Shown here piece after piece: positions 7,254 to 15,574 of a DNA stretch of 21,702 nucleotides (position 1 is the first letter of the stretch; every line of letters starts with the position of its first letter). Below the pieces are notes generated by a model. That model ran no database searches. It had not been told where the DNA came from and saw only the letters and a list, made by a program, of their open reading frames with translations. Source of the DNA: an uncultured Bacteroidales bacterium (GTDB lineage Bacteria; Bacteroidota; Bacteroidia; Bacteroidales; Muribaculaceae). The DNA lies in NCBI GenBank assembly GCA_947177325.1, contig CAMWUH010000008.1, forward strand, positions 1 to 21,702, read 5' to 3'. Made by a program: the position numbers and the translations under genes.

Positions 7254-8177
7254 TTATCGGCGAAATTCAGAGAGGATGCCGTCGATGAAGAGCAGGTAAG
7301 TGCCGTTTTCAAAGGTCCAGCGCTCGAAATAACTTGTTCCGTCGAGGCGCTTGATTACATCGCCGGGTGATCCGATCGAGATGCGACATTCATCGGGCGT
7401 CATACCCTCCACAACGCGCGATTGTCGGATTAAGGGCCAAAATTCCTCGCGAATGGCCGGGTAGCGCAATCGAGGGTCGGTTAGCGAAAAAACGCGGTCG
7501 AAATTACGTGTGGCTCCGCTCGACGAGCCGGCCGTCATTGGCGTTGCCTGCGGATTAGTGCCAAGTGAAGAGTCGTCGACGATAAACTCTACGGTGAGCG
7601 GATAGTTTAACGATCCGGCTGTGACGTTAGTGATGGTCACAGGGATGAATTTCTGCCCGGCGGTGTTGAGCCCCATGGAGTCGATGCGCTGCGAGGTCAG
7701 GATGTAGAGCTTTTGGCCGACAAGCTTTCGGCGGCAGAGGTCAACCAGTTCAAGGTCGATGGTAAATGGCATCTCAAAGCGATTGGCTGCTGCGAGCGTG
7801 GCCGGCGAAAGCTCGGTTCTGTAATCTACCGATTGAGAGCCATGAGCAAAGGTCAGCACCAATGTGGTGTCGCCTGTAAAGGTAACTGTCGGGCGAATTG
7901 ATTCATATACGAGAGTGTCGCCGATATTGAGTTCAGGCGCACCTGTCAGTAGCATCGACAGTTTGGTGTCGGCAACTGACAAGCGATGGCCGGGGAGCCA
8001 TTGATTGAGAGGCAGGGGGGCGAGTTGAGCTGCTAACTCCTGCTCGGGAGTCGTGGCAACCCCCGACCGCTCCACATGTTTCCGGGTGATTTTCGGAGTG
8101 GTTTCAATGCCTGTAAAGCAGCCGCCCAAAGAGAGGACGGCTGCTATGACGGGCAATATTTTCAGGAAAACCCTCAT
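7254..8177 (-). CDS. Lipoprotein with BamE/SmpA-like C-terminal region
   Basis: A 307-residue predicted lipoprotein of unknown function. The N-terminus (MRVFLKILPVIAAVLSLGGC) is a lipoprotein signal with lipobox LGGC and acylated Cys20; the next residues FTGIE give no retention signal I can interpret. The ATG at 8177 is preferred over a TTG one codon earlier. Residues ~60-250 are beta-rich without a family I recognise. The C-terminal ~50 residues (VVEGMTPDECRISIGSP, then a WTF strand and FIDGILSEF) match the SmpA/OmlA/BamE pattern, where a GMT turn and a LGxP-like loop precede two strands. In other bacteria that fold aids outer-membrane protein assembly; here the link is by fold only. The start lies 18 bases after the prolyl oligopeptidase gene, so the two are almost surely co-transcribed. 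Confidence 0.7.
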   Translation of the reverse strand: MRVFLKILPVIAAVLSLGGCFTGIETTPKITRKHVERSGVATTPEQELAAQLAPLPLNQWLPGHRLSVADTKLSMLLTGAPELNIGDTLVYESIRPTVTFTGDTTLVLTFAHGSQSVDYRTELSPATLAAANRFEMPFTIDLELVDLCRRKLVGQKLYILTSQRIDSMGLNTAGQKFIPVTITNVTAGSLNYPLTVEFIVDDSSLGTNPQATPMTAGSSSGATRNFDRVFSLTDPRLRYPAIREEFWPLIRQSRVVEGMTPDECRISIGSPGDVIKRLDGTSYFERWTFENGTYLLFIDGILSEFRR

Positions 8178-8195
8178 CAATAACTCTATAAGAGA

Positions 8196-10331
8196 TTATT
8201 CAGCTGAGGTTTTGGGGTCAATGCCGAGGTTGAAGAATATGAAACTGTAGAGGTCGGCATATTCGTCAATTATTTTTGAAACCGGTTTGCCTGCCCCGTG
8301 GCCTGCTTTGGAGTCAATTCGGATAAGCTTGGGAGCATCACCGGTGTCAGCGGCTTGCAAAGCTGCGGCATATTTGAAAGAGTGGGCGGGGACAACTCGG
8401 TCGTCGTGGTCAGCTGTGGTCACGAGGATGGCCGGATAGCGGGTGCCGTCGTTTTTGATGTTGTGGGCAGGGGAGTAGGCGCGGAGATAAGCAGCCATTT
8501 CAGGCGAGTCGGCCGACGTGCCGTAGTCAGAAGCCCAGTTCCAGCCAATGGTGAAGAGGTGGTAACGCATCATGTCCATAACGCCAACGCGGGGAATTGC
8601 CACAGCAAAGAGGTCGGGGCGCATATTGACGGTAGCACCTACGAGCAGACCACCGTTGCTACCACCCTCGATGGTGAGCAGTTCGGGGCGGGTCCAGCCT
8701 TCTTTGATAAGATATTCAGCCGCTCCTATGAAGTCGTTAAACACGTTGAGCTTTTGCATCTTCGTGCCAGCCTCGTGCCATTTGTCGCCATATTCCGAGC
8801 CACCACGGAGATTGGTTTCGGCATATATGCCGCCATTTTCGAGCCAGAGGAGTCGGTTGGGTGAGAAACCGGGGGTTAGGGGCACATTAAAACCGCCGTA
8901 GCCGTAGAGATAGACAGGATTATTACCGTCGGGCTTGAGATCATTGCGATATGTGAGGAACATGTGGACGGGAGTGCCATCTTCAGCCGAGGGGTAGAAT
9001 ACTTCGCGAGTGACGTAGTCGTCGGGATTGAAGCCGTTGATTACGGCCTGGTCGATGAGGGTGGAGGTGCGGGTTGCCGGGTCGTAAGCGAAATGCTTCC
9101 AGGGAGCGGTGTAGGTGACGAATGAGTAGAAGAAATCGTCGCGCTCGTCGTCGACCGACAGACCTACGGACCCGAGGGTGGGGAGCTTGATTTCGTCGAG
9201 CATCTCGCCGGCGGGAGAGTAGAGGTAGAGGTGTGATGAGGCGTCTTTATCGTAGGTTATCACCATATAGTTAGGTGTGAAGCTGACACTTGAGAGCACT
9301 GCATCGGGACGCTCTGCAATCACTTCCTGCCAGTTTTCGCGCGAAGGTGCGGTTACGGGAACGCGCATCAATTTGTAGTTTGGCGCGTCGATTGATGTGG
9401 TGAAGTAAACGAAGCCGTCGTGCACGTCGATTGGCTCTACTACTTCATTTTGATTGTCCTGCATCACGAGCCAATCAGCCTCGGGATTGTTGAGATCTTT
9501 GACGCGAATTTCCTGCCCAAAGCCTTGGCCGCCGGTGAAAAGGAAAATGTAGTCGCTCTTCTTGGGCACCCAAGCGCTCTGGAAGTGGAGCGGGTTGTTG
9601 AGGTCGTGATAGAAGAGGGTGTCGGCCGATTGAGGAGTGCCGACTTTATGGTACATTACGCGCTGAAACTCGTTGGCGTTAGAAAATTCTTTGCCATCTT
9701 CGGGCTTTGGGTAAGCGCTGTAGAAGAAGCCGTCATCGCCGTGCCATGAAGCGCCGGTGAATTTGGCCCATTCAATATGGTCTTCGAGCAGTTGGCCGGT
9801 AGCGGTGTCGAGCAGATAGATTTCAGTCCAGTCGCTGCCCGACCGCGAAACGGTGTAGGCAGTGTAGCGTCCGGAGGGCGACATGTAGATACCGGTAAGG
9901 GCCACTGTGCCGTCGGTTGACAGAGTGTTGGGGTCGAGGAACACTTGGGCGGGAGCGCCGATTGAGTCGCGACGATATAGCACGGCTTGATTTTTCAATC
10001 CGTCGTTCTCGTAGAAGTAGATTCTGTTGTCGTTGCCATAGAAGGGCAGACCGGTTTTGCGATAGTTTTGGAATCCGGCGATCTCGCGTGCCAGGCGATC
10101 GCGGAAGGGAATCTTAGAGAAATAGTCAGATGTCAGGGCGCGTTGCTCCTCCACCCATTGGAGTGTGTTGGCTGCGGTATCGTTTTCGAGTGGACGATAA
10201 GGATCGGCTACTTCAATGCCGAAATAGGTGTCGACCACATCGGCTTTCGGAGCCTTGGGATATGAGAGCGGATTGGCGGCGATGGCCGGCAAGGCAGTGA
10301 TGGTCATGATGGCAATGGCAATTGATTTCAT
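8196..10331 (-). CDS. Secreted prolyl oligopeptidase (S9A family)
   Basis: A 711-residue serine peptidase that cleaves short peptides after proline. A signal peptide (MKSIAIAIMTITALPAIAA, cleavage near residue 19) sends it to the periplasm. Residues ~25-95 form the N-terminal part of the hydrolase domain (PYRPLENDTAANTLQWVEEQ is typical of S9A). Residues ~95-430 correspond to the seven-bladed beta-propeller that filters substrates. The rest is the alpha/beta-hydrolase fold. The catalytic triad is complete: Ser558 in EGGSNGGLL, Asp644 in DHDDRVVP and His678 in SKAGHGAG, with spacing very close to the porcine enzyme. The start is the ATG at 10331. A 61-base gap separates it from the exonuclease gene upstream, without a visible promoter, so it probably belongs to the lptD transcript. 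Confidence 0.93.
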   Translation of the reverse strand: MKSIAIAIMTITALPAIAANPLSYPKAPKADVVDTYFGIEVADPYRPLENDTAANTLQWVEEQRALTSDYFSKIPFRDRLAREIAGFQNYRKTGLPFYGNDNRIYFYENDGLKNQAVLYRRDSIGAPAQVFLDPNTLSTDGTVALTGIYMSPSGRYTAYTVSRSGSDWTEIYLLDTATGQLLEDHIEWAKFTGASWHGDDGFFYSAYPKPEDGKEFSNANEFQRVMYHKVGTPQSADTLFYHDLNNPLHFQSAWVPKKSDYIFLFTGGQGFGQEIRVKDLNNPEADWLVMQDNQNEVVEPIDVHDGFVYFTTSIDAPNYKLMRVPVTAPSRENWQEVIAERPDAVLSSVSFTPNYMVITYDKDASSHLYLYSPAGEMLDEIKLPTLGSVGLSVDDERDDFFYSFVTYTAPWKHFAYDPATRTSTLIDQAVINGFNPDDYVTREVFYPSAEDGTPVHMFLTYRNDLKPDGNNPVYLYGYGGFNVPLTPGFSPNRLLWLENGGIYAETNLRGGSEYGDKWHEAGTKMQKLNVFNDFIGAAEYLIKEGWTRPELLTIEGGSNGGLLVGATVNMRPDLFAVAIPRVGVMDMMRYHLFTIGWNWASDYGTSADSPEMAAYLRAYSPAHNIKNDGTRYPAILVTTADHDDRVVPAHSFKYAAALQAADTGDAPKLIRIDSKAGHGAGKPVSKIIDEYADLYSFIFFNLGIDPKTSAE

Positions 10332-10392
10332 TAGCGGTGTCGATTTATATGGTAGTTAGAATTAAGCTTTCTGATTGATGACTGCAGGCTGA

Positions 10393-11088
10393 TTAGCTTT
10401 CGGCAGTTTCGACAGACTGATTACAGTTGGCTGACTCGGCCGAATCGTCGCGGGCTGAGCCGGGCTCTATGCGATAGGGCGATTCTGAAGGGTTGAAGTT
10501 GCCCTGCTCCAGGTGGTTAAACATTTTGAGGCAGGCGTAGGCGTCGAGCGAGGCGTAGGCGCATTGGGCTTCGGTGAGCGACTCCGCTTCCCAGTTGGTC
10601 AGCCGTTGCCCTTTGGAAATGCGCTGGCCGAAGATGATGGCATAGACCTTTTGCAGGGAGTTGTCGGCTATGCCGAATTGCTTGACGAAGGATTGCAGCT
10701 CAACGATATTTGTGGGATTGAAGCGTGCGATGGCGCTCAGCTGATGAATGTCGTCTTTAACCGAAAGGCCTATTTTCATAATATCGGGGTTTTCGAAAAG
10801 GGCCACTATCTCTTCGGTGATTCCAAAGTTCTTGACGCGAAACAGGAAACATTCAGTGTCGGTAGAGATTTGCAGCAGGGCTACATTAAAGTGTTGACCT
10901 TTCTTGAATGCCGGGCGTGTTTCGGTGTCAAAGCCAAGGCGTTTTTGTGTCATCAGATATTTCATTGCTTTGCGGCAATCGAGCAAATTGTTGATGACCA
11001 CGTAGCGGCCCGGAAAGGTGGCCAAGGGTAATTGGGCTACCTGCTCCTTCGATATTTCAAGTTTTAGCTCATTGAGTTTATTGTCCAT
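10393..11088 (-). CDS. DEDDy 3'-5' exonuclease (RNase D/WRN-like)
   Basis: A 231-residue nuclease-domain protein. Exo I is GFDTETRP (Asp54, Glu56), Exo II is the GLSVKDDIHQL segment (Asp112 or Asp113), and Exo III is YASLD (Tyr178, Asp182), the YxxxD form that defines the DEDDy subgroup. The WNWEA-like stretch (LTNWEAESLTEAQCAYASLDAY) is typical of WRN-exonuclease-like proteins; no HRDC domain follows, so this is not full RNase D. The substrate may be RNA or DNA 3' ends. The C-terminal ~35 residues are acidic and low-complexity. The ATG at 11088 is preferred; an in-frame GTG at 11121 would overlap the lptD stop. With the ATG start the gap to lptD is 23 bases, so it is co-transcribed with lptD. 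Confidence 0.87.
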   Translation of the reverse strand: MDNKLNELKLEISKEQVAQLPLATFPGRYVVINNLLDCRKAMKYLMTQKRLGFDTETRPAFKKGQHFNVALLQISTDTECFLFRVKNFGITEEIVALFENPDIMKIGLSVKDDIHQLSAIARFNPTNIVELQSFVKQFGIADNSLQKVYAIIFGQRISKGQRLTNWEAESLTEAQCAYASLDAYACLKMFNHLEQGNFNPSESPYRIEPGSARDDSAESANCNQSVETAES

Positions 11089-11111
11089 AGTGGTGGAGAA
11101 TAGTGCAGGGG

Positions 11112-13985
11112 TCAATACCACGTTACGCCGTTGCTGCGCGATGAGCGTTTGTCATATTTCAAGTCGCTCAGCATTGATGATTTCACGGCTATGTGGAAAT
11201 TATAACTTTTGTAAGGGCCTACAGGGATGAAGCTGGCCGACATCACGAAGCAGTGCAAATCACGCGAGATGTTGCAGTTCATGTAGGCTATCTTTTTGAG
11301 TTGGAAGTCGTAGGAGGCTGAGAACGAGAAGTTCCAGTTTTTAGTGGGGCGAATATTGCCGTTTAAGGAGAGGTTTTGGGTAATGCGCCCGTCATATTCC
11401 ATCTTCTGCTTGTTGAAGTTGCCGTAGCCGTAGGAAATGGAGTAGTTGACCGACAGGCTCCAAGGCACTTCCCATTTCATATATCCGTCGTCGTCAAATT
11501 GCATGTCGCCAGAGCTGCTGTCAGAGTCGGTCGATGATGAAGAACCGGGGCGTTGAGAGCGTCGGTTGCGCTCGCCCGAGGTGCCGTCGCTTCCGCCGCT
11601 TTGCCCCTCTTTGGGCTTGCGCTTGAAGGTGGAGTTATTGAATGTGTAGGAGAACGACGTGCCGGTCGACGACAGCCGGCCCAGGCCTTTGCCTGCCTTC
11701 CAGCGGGGAATGTTGACTCTGACGGGGTTGCCGGCCGAGTTGAGCTGATAGGTGTAGACATCCCACACGGCAGCCACATTGAGGTTGAAATTCTTGGTGA
11801 GGCGCAGCAGCAGCGAGGTGTTGATGTTGCTCCAGTTGAGAGAGTCGGCGGCGAAGTTGTAACTTTCGCTGATGGTGAAGTTTTCTATAAGCGAGATTTT
11901 TCGCTCGCCAATGGAGTCGTTACTGCTCTTGACTTTCATCTCCAGATTGTTGGCCAGTGAGAATGACACAGTGCCGCTGCGGCCTTGTCCGGGCACGCCA
12001 TATAGCGAGTTGGGAAACATCGAGTAGACGCGCTCAACGGGGTTGCCGTTAGCGTCGGTGTAGTTGTAGCGGCCGTAGTAGCCGAAGAATGGCGAAGCAT
12101 AGTCAGGGGCGCCGGAGAAAGAAACGGTAGGAGTCATTACGTGGCGTATCATCTTCACCTTGTCGCCCAGGAACGGCAGTGGCTGGAAGAAGCCGTAGAC
12201 TTTTGTGTCGAGCGACACGGAGGCTTGCACATCCCAAACGTTGTAAAGGCTGTGGGTGGTGTCACACACCTCCATGGCCGCGTTGGGATCCCACTGGCGG
12301 CGCACTTTTGAGGTGTACATGCGGTCGGTGATAGTGACCGAGGGAGTAAAGTTGATGTATTTGAAAACGTTGAATGTGGCTGAAATCGGAATGTAGTGCT
12401 TCATGCCGTTGCGCCAGTCCTTGATAAGGCTTTTCTGGAAGAAAACGTTTTGCTTGGCCGTCAGCGAGTTTTGGAGCTGGCCGGAGTAGGAGAGGCGAAT
12501 TTTTTCATACCATCGCTCGTCGCCCATCGCTTTTTTGCGCTTGAAGGGGTAGACCTGCGCCAGCGTGACGGTCACGTTAGGAAACGAAACTGTCAGCGTG
12601 GAGTCCTGGGTGCGCTGAGCCACGTTGAGGGTGGTCGAAAGCGACCATTTCGATTGCGGGAAGCGATAGGTCATATTGACGGTCGAGCTCTTGGTGTTGT
12701 CGGTAAATCCGCTCCCATAGTAAGAGTTGAGGTCGTTGCGGGTGTAACCCGATGTGGTGAAGTTGACCGAAGCCGAGAGGTTCATGTTAGGGTTGGCTTT
12801 GGCATCTTGCGTGTGGGTCCACATGATCTGGAAGTTGGTCTGCTTCGAATAGTCGGGCTGACCGCGCTCGCCGTAGATTGATTTGAGGTAAGAAACGCTG
12901 AAATTACCTGAGTATTTGTAGCGCTTGGCATAGGTGGATTGAGCCGACAGACCCCAAGAGCCGCGGGTGTAAATTTCGCCCGTCAGAGCCAGGTCGATGT
13001 TGTCGTTGATAGCGAAATAGTAGCCGCCGTCGTGGAGATAGAAGCCGCGGTTGTAGTCATCTCCGAATGAGGGTACGATAACGCCCGAGGCATACTTGTC
13101 GGTAAACGGAAAATAACCGAAAGGCACGGCCAGTGGCAGCGGCAATCCGGCAAGAACCATGTAGGCGGGGCCGGTGACGGCGTTGCTTCCCGGCTTAACC
13201 TTGGCGCGGGTCATCTGAAGCCAGAAGTGGGGATGCTCATGGTCGTCGCAGGTGGTGTAACGACCGTTTTCGATGTAGTAATACCCGTCTTCGGTTTTCT
13301 TGGTTGTGCCGCCGGTGATATATCCTTCGCCCTGCTCGGTGACCACATTGGTGATAAGTCCGCGCTGAGTCTTGAAGTTGTAGGTCATTTCCGACGATTC
13401 ATAGCTTGTACCACCCTGCTCGAAAACCGGTTTGCCCTGAATTTCTCCTACTGAGTCGGGAGCACCTACGGCATAAACCTCGTTGCGGTCGAGGTTGAGC
13501 TCCACTTGAGCGGCAGCGAGTTTGAGTTCGCCGTAGTCAACCTTTGAGTTGCCGTACAGATAAATGTTGTTGCGGCCAATCATTACCATAGAGTCGGCCG
13601 AAGATATGTTGACGGTTGCATCGAGGTCGACTTTCTGACGGCGTATTTTCGATGGCTTTGGTGCAGTTGCGGGAGTTACGCGATTAGCCGGAGCGATCGA
13701 GTCGACCGGCAGCGCCTCAAGCGAGTCATTTACTGCCATCAGCGAGTCAGTCAGGACGCTGATTGAGTCAGGCAGGACTGCGCGGATAGAGTCAGATAGA
13801 GCACGGATTGAGTCGACGGTCAGGGTAGGGGAATCAATAGTCGGTTTGAGCGAATCAACAGGTTCCAAACGTTGAGGCAGTTCGGCCACATGTTGTGCAC
13901 GAGTGTAGCCGACAGCGCCTGCGCCCAGTGTGAGCGAAGCGATGAGAGCAATGATGAATATTATATGTAGTCGTAACGACTTCAA
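11112..13985 (-). CDS. lptD: LPS-assembly outer-membrane protein LptD (Bacteroidetes type)
   Basis: A 957-residue outer-membrane protein that inserts lipopolysaccharide into the outer leaflet together with LptE. The signal peptide covers ~1-30. Residues 41-100 are a Pro/Asp/Ser linker with eight Asp-Ser pairs at 7-8 residue spacing. Residues ~118-260 are the OstA/LptA-like beta-jellyroll (MVMIGRNNIYLYGNSKVDYG, then NRDEV-like and YESSEMTYNF segments). The rest is a long beta-barrel rich in aromatic strands with the LPLPLAVPFGYFPF motif region near the barrel start. A Ser/Gly-rich low-complexity loop with SSSSTDSDSSSGD lies near residues 815-840. The only usable start is TTG at 13985: a TAG stop lies three codons upstream in frame and no ATG falls within the signal peptide. 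It heads the minus-strand gene run. Confidence 0.88.
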   Translation of the reverse strand: MKSLRLHIIFIIALIASLTLGAGAVGYTRAQHVAELPQRLEPVDSLKPTIDSPTLTVDSIRALSDSIRAVLPDSISVLTDSLMAVNDSLEALPVDSIAPANRVTPATAPKPSKIRRQKVDLDATVNISSADSMVMIGRNNIYLYGNSKVDYGELKLAAAQVELNLDRNEVYAVGAPDSVGEIQGKPVFEQGGTSYESSEMTYNFKTQRGLITNVVTEQGEGYITGGTTKKTEDGYYYIENGRYTTCDDHEHPHFWLQMTRAKVKPGSNAVTGPAYMVLAGLPLPLAVPFGYFPFTDKYASGVIVPSFGDDYNRGFYLHDGGYYFAINDNIDLALTGEIYTRGSWGLSAQSTYAKRYKYSGNFSVSYLKSIYGERGQPDYSKQTNFQIMWTHTQDAKANPNMNLSASVNFTTSGYTRNDLNSYYGSGFTDNTKSSTVNMTYRFPQSKWSLSTTLNVAQRTQDSTLTVSFPNVTVTLAQVYPFKRKKAMGDERWYEKIRLSYSGQLQNSLTAKQNVFFQKSLIKDWRNGMKHYIPISATFNVFKYINFTPSVTITDRMYTSKVRRQWDPNAAMEVCDTTHSLYNVWDVQASVSLDTKVYGFFQPLPFLGDKVKMIRHVMTPTVSFSGAPDYASPFFGYYGRYNYTDANGNPVERVYSMFPNSLYGVPGQGRSGTVSFSLANNLEMKVKSSNDSIGERKISLIENFTISESYNFAADSLNWSNINTSLLLRLTKNFNLNVAAVWDVYTYQLNSAGNPVRVNIPRWKAGKGLGRLSSTGTSFSYTFNNSTFKRKPKEGQSGGSDGTSGERNRRSQRPGSSSSTDSDSSSGDMQFDDDGYMKWEVPWSLSVNYSISYGYGNFNKQKMEYDGRITQNLSLNGNIRPTKNWNFSFSASYDFQLKKIAYMNCNISRDLHCFVMSASFIPVGPYKSYNFHIAVKSSMLSDLKYDKRSSRSNGVTWY

Positions 13986-14009
13986 ATTCGGCTATAGTTA
14001 AATCAACTG

Positions 14010-14027
14010 CAAAGATAAGCAAAATTA
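14010..14027 (-). promoter_or_regulatory. Candidate lptD promoter (two -7 boxes)
   Basis: On the minus strand, TAATTTTG (14027-14020) and TATCTTTG (14017-14010) both match TAnnTTTG and lie 25-42 bases ahead of the TTG start of lptD. Neither has a clear -33 TTTG at 20 bases. The second gives a very short leader of about 18 bases; the first, about 28. One of them probably drives the whole lptD-to-5498 gene run. Confidence 0.45.
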
Positions 14028-14106
14028 GTCACATTTTGGGAATAAGCGTGTTAAAACAATCAAAAAAGCCATCCAAGCCCCATCCCCCGCCGTCCTGATT
14101 ACCCGC

Positions 14107-14261
14107 TGATACCCGCTGATACACGTTGATACACGTGATACACTGCTCCCGGGTAGCGATACTGATACACGTTGATACACGTGATACACTGTTTGCAGGT
14201 AGTAGTGTATCATGTATCGTGTATCAAGCCGAGGGGAAAAATCAGTGTATCAAGTGTATCA
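14107..14261. repeat. Cluster of TGATACAC octamers in both orientations
   Basis: TGATACAC occurs exactly six times on the plus strand (starting at 14117, 14127, 14136, 14163, 14173 and 14182). Its complement GTGTATCA occurs four times (14205, 14219, 14245 and 14254), and a variant TGATACCC starts at 14107. The plus-strand copies are arranged as a perfect 30-bp direct repeat (14116-14145 and 14162-14191, period 46 bases). The inverted copies at 14243-14262 pair with 14126-14145 and with 14172-14191 with one mismatch in 20. The cluster fills most of the gap between the lptD start and the ATPase gene. It could be a multi-site protein-binding region, a recombination site, or a foldback RNA leader. 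There is no gene inside it that I trust. Confidence 0.75.
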
Positions 14262-14322
14262 ATAATTGTTTGAAAATCGTTGGACAATTCTGAAGAAATT
14301 ACGTAAACTGCTTAATTCCAAT

Positions 14323-15474
14323 ATGATATCACGCGACATTACCCCCAAATTAGTCTACCTCGCTTCTAAATTTCCTATTGTAACGCTTACCGGACCGCGT
14401 CAATCGGGCAAGTCTACATTGCTTAAAAATCTGTTCTCGGAATATAGATATGTGTCGCTGGAAAATCCTGATTTACGCGAACTTGCCACGAATGATCCCA
14501 ATGGCTTCCTCGCTACATATTCAAATAAAGTGATTTTGGATGAAATTCAGCGGGTGCCATCATTGTTTTCTTATCTGCAAACCCACGTTGATAACGTAGG
14601 TGAGGAGGGGATGTATTTGCTTGCAGGGTCTCAGAATTTTCAACTGATGCAGGGAATCAGTCAGTCATTAGCCGGAAGAACGGCGTTGCTGAAGCTGCTT
14701 CCGTTTTCAAGAAGAGAGTTGAATGAAGCAGACCGGTTACCAACAACAATCGACGACCAGATATTCAAGGGTTTCTACCCTCGCATTTACGACAAGGATA
14801 TAGCGCCAACCGATTATTACCCGGCCTATATACAAACGTATGTGGAACGTGATGTTAGAGACATACTGAAAGTAACCGACTTAAATAAGTTTATAAAGTT
14901 TATCAGACTGGGTGCGGGTCGAATAGGTCAAATCCTTAATATGACGGCGTTAGCTAATGAAACAGGAATATCAGCCTCAACAGCCGAAGTATGGATGTCA
15001 GTGTTGGAAGCAAGCTATATTTGCTATCGATTGGAGCCAAACTATAACAATTACAACAAGAGGGTGATTAAGTCGCCCAAGTTGTATTTCTACGACACCG
15101 GTTTGGCTGCCAATTTGTTAGGACTGACATCGTCGGAACAACTCGCTACGTTTTATATGCGGGGAGCATTGTTTGAAAACTTAGTTATCAACCAATTTAT
15201 TAAAACAAGCTATAATAATGGTGTTACCCCTGATTTAACATTCTGGCGCGATTCACAGGGAAACGAAATTGATTTGATTAACACGGCCGACTTGAAAATG
15301 TGGGCCTATGAAATCAAGTCAGGTCTCACGTTTAATCGTGACTTCTTTAAAGGACTGGAGAAATGGGGAAAACTCTCTGACACACCTGCCCGACAGTTGG
15401 CTGTGATTTACGGTGGAGATGAGGACTTCTCTACCTCGCAAGGCAGTGTTATAGGCTTTCAGAAAACATTCTGA
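14323..15474 (+). CDS. AAA-type ATPase with DUF4143 C-terminal region
   Basis: A 383-residue member of the large, poorly understood prokaryotic ATPase family with an N-terminal AAA_14-like domain and a DUF4143 C-terminus. Walker A is GPRQSGKST (residues 24-32) and Walker B is VILDEIQ (70-76). A GSQNF sensor segment lies near residue 102 and LAGRTALLKLLPFSRREL at ~117-133, all typical. The C-terminal region contains VERDVRDI, KLYFYDTGLAANL and a PD-(D/E)xK-like end (NEIDLI then YEIKSG), so a nuclease-like fold is present with the Asp and ExK kept. The function is unknown; such genes are common in variable regions. The ATG at 14323 is used; an in-frame TTG at 14266 lies next to the repeats and is less likely. 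The gene is more AT-rich than its neighbours, stands alone, and is flanked by repeats on both sides, all suggesting acquisition by transfer. Confidence 0.88.
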   Translation: MISRDITPKLVYLASKFPIVTLTGPRQSGKSTLLKNLFSEYRYVSLENPDLRELATNDPNGFLATYSNKVILDEIQRVPSLFSYLQTHVDNVGEEGMYLLAGSQNFQLMQGISQSLAGRTALLKLLPFSRRELNEADRLPTTIDDQIFKGFYPRIYDKDIAPTDYYPAYIQTYVERDVRDILKVTDLNKFIKFIRLGAGRIGQILNMTALANETGISASTAEVWMSVLEASYICYRLEPNYNNYNKRVIKSPKLYFYDTGLAANLLGLTSSEQLATFYMRGALFENLVINQFIKTSYNNGVTPDLTFWRDSQGNEIDLINTADLKMWAYEIKSGLTFNRDFFKGLEKWGKLSDTPARQLAVIYGGDEDFSTSQGSVIGFQKTF

Positions 15475-15496
15475 ACAATGTAACCGGTTGCCGGCA

Positions 15497-15515
15497 CTAC
15501 CTTTTACTAAGGTAG
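15497..15515. other. Stem-loop after the ATPase gene
   Basis: CTACCTT (15497-15503) and AAGGTAG (15509-15515) form a perfect 7-bp stem with a five-base loop, 22 bases after the ATPase stop codon. No T run follows on the plus strand, so a standard intrinsic terminator is not supported. It could still protect the transcript end or be part of the neighbouring repeat region. Confidence 0.35.
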
Positions 15516-15574
15516 CGCTATCGCTTACAGCCGAAGCTGCTTCCCAACATTCCGCGGAGCGGATAAACTATGAG

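Noticed and set aside
8298..8864. 188-residue plus-strand frame opposite the prolyl oligopeptidase
   Set aside because: It lies antisense to the catalytic domain with the full triad; no promoter or recognisable motif supports it.
11089..11121. GTG start for the exonuclease overlapping the lptD stop
   Set aside because: The extra 11 residues have no family likeness, and the ATG at 11088 gives a normal N-terminus 23 bases after lptD.
14025..14213. 62-residue minus-strand reading frame
   Set aside because: It is the translation of the TGATACAC repeats, has no family likeness and overlaps the probable lptD promoter.
14107..14261. CRISPR array
   Set aside because: The 30-bp repeat occurs only twice, is itself made of smaller octamers, has inverted copies beside it, and no cas gene is present.
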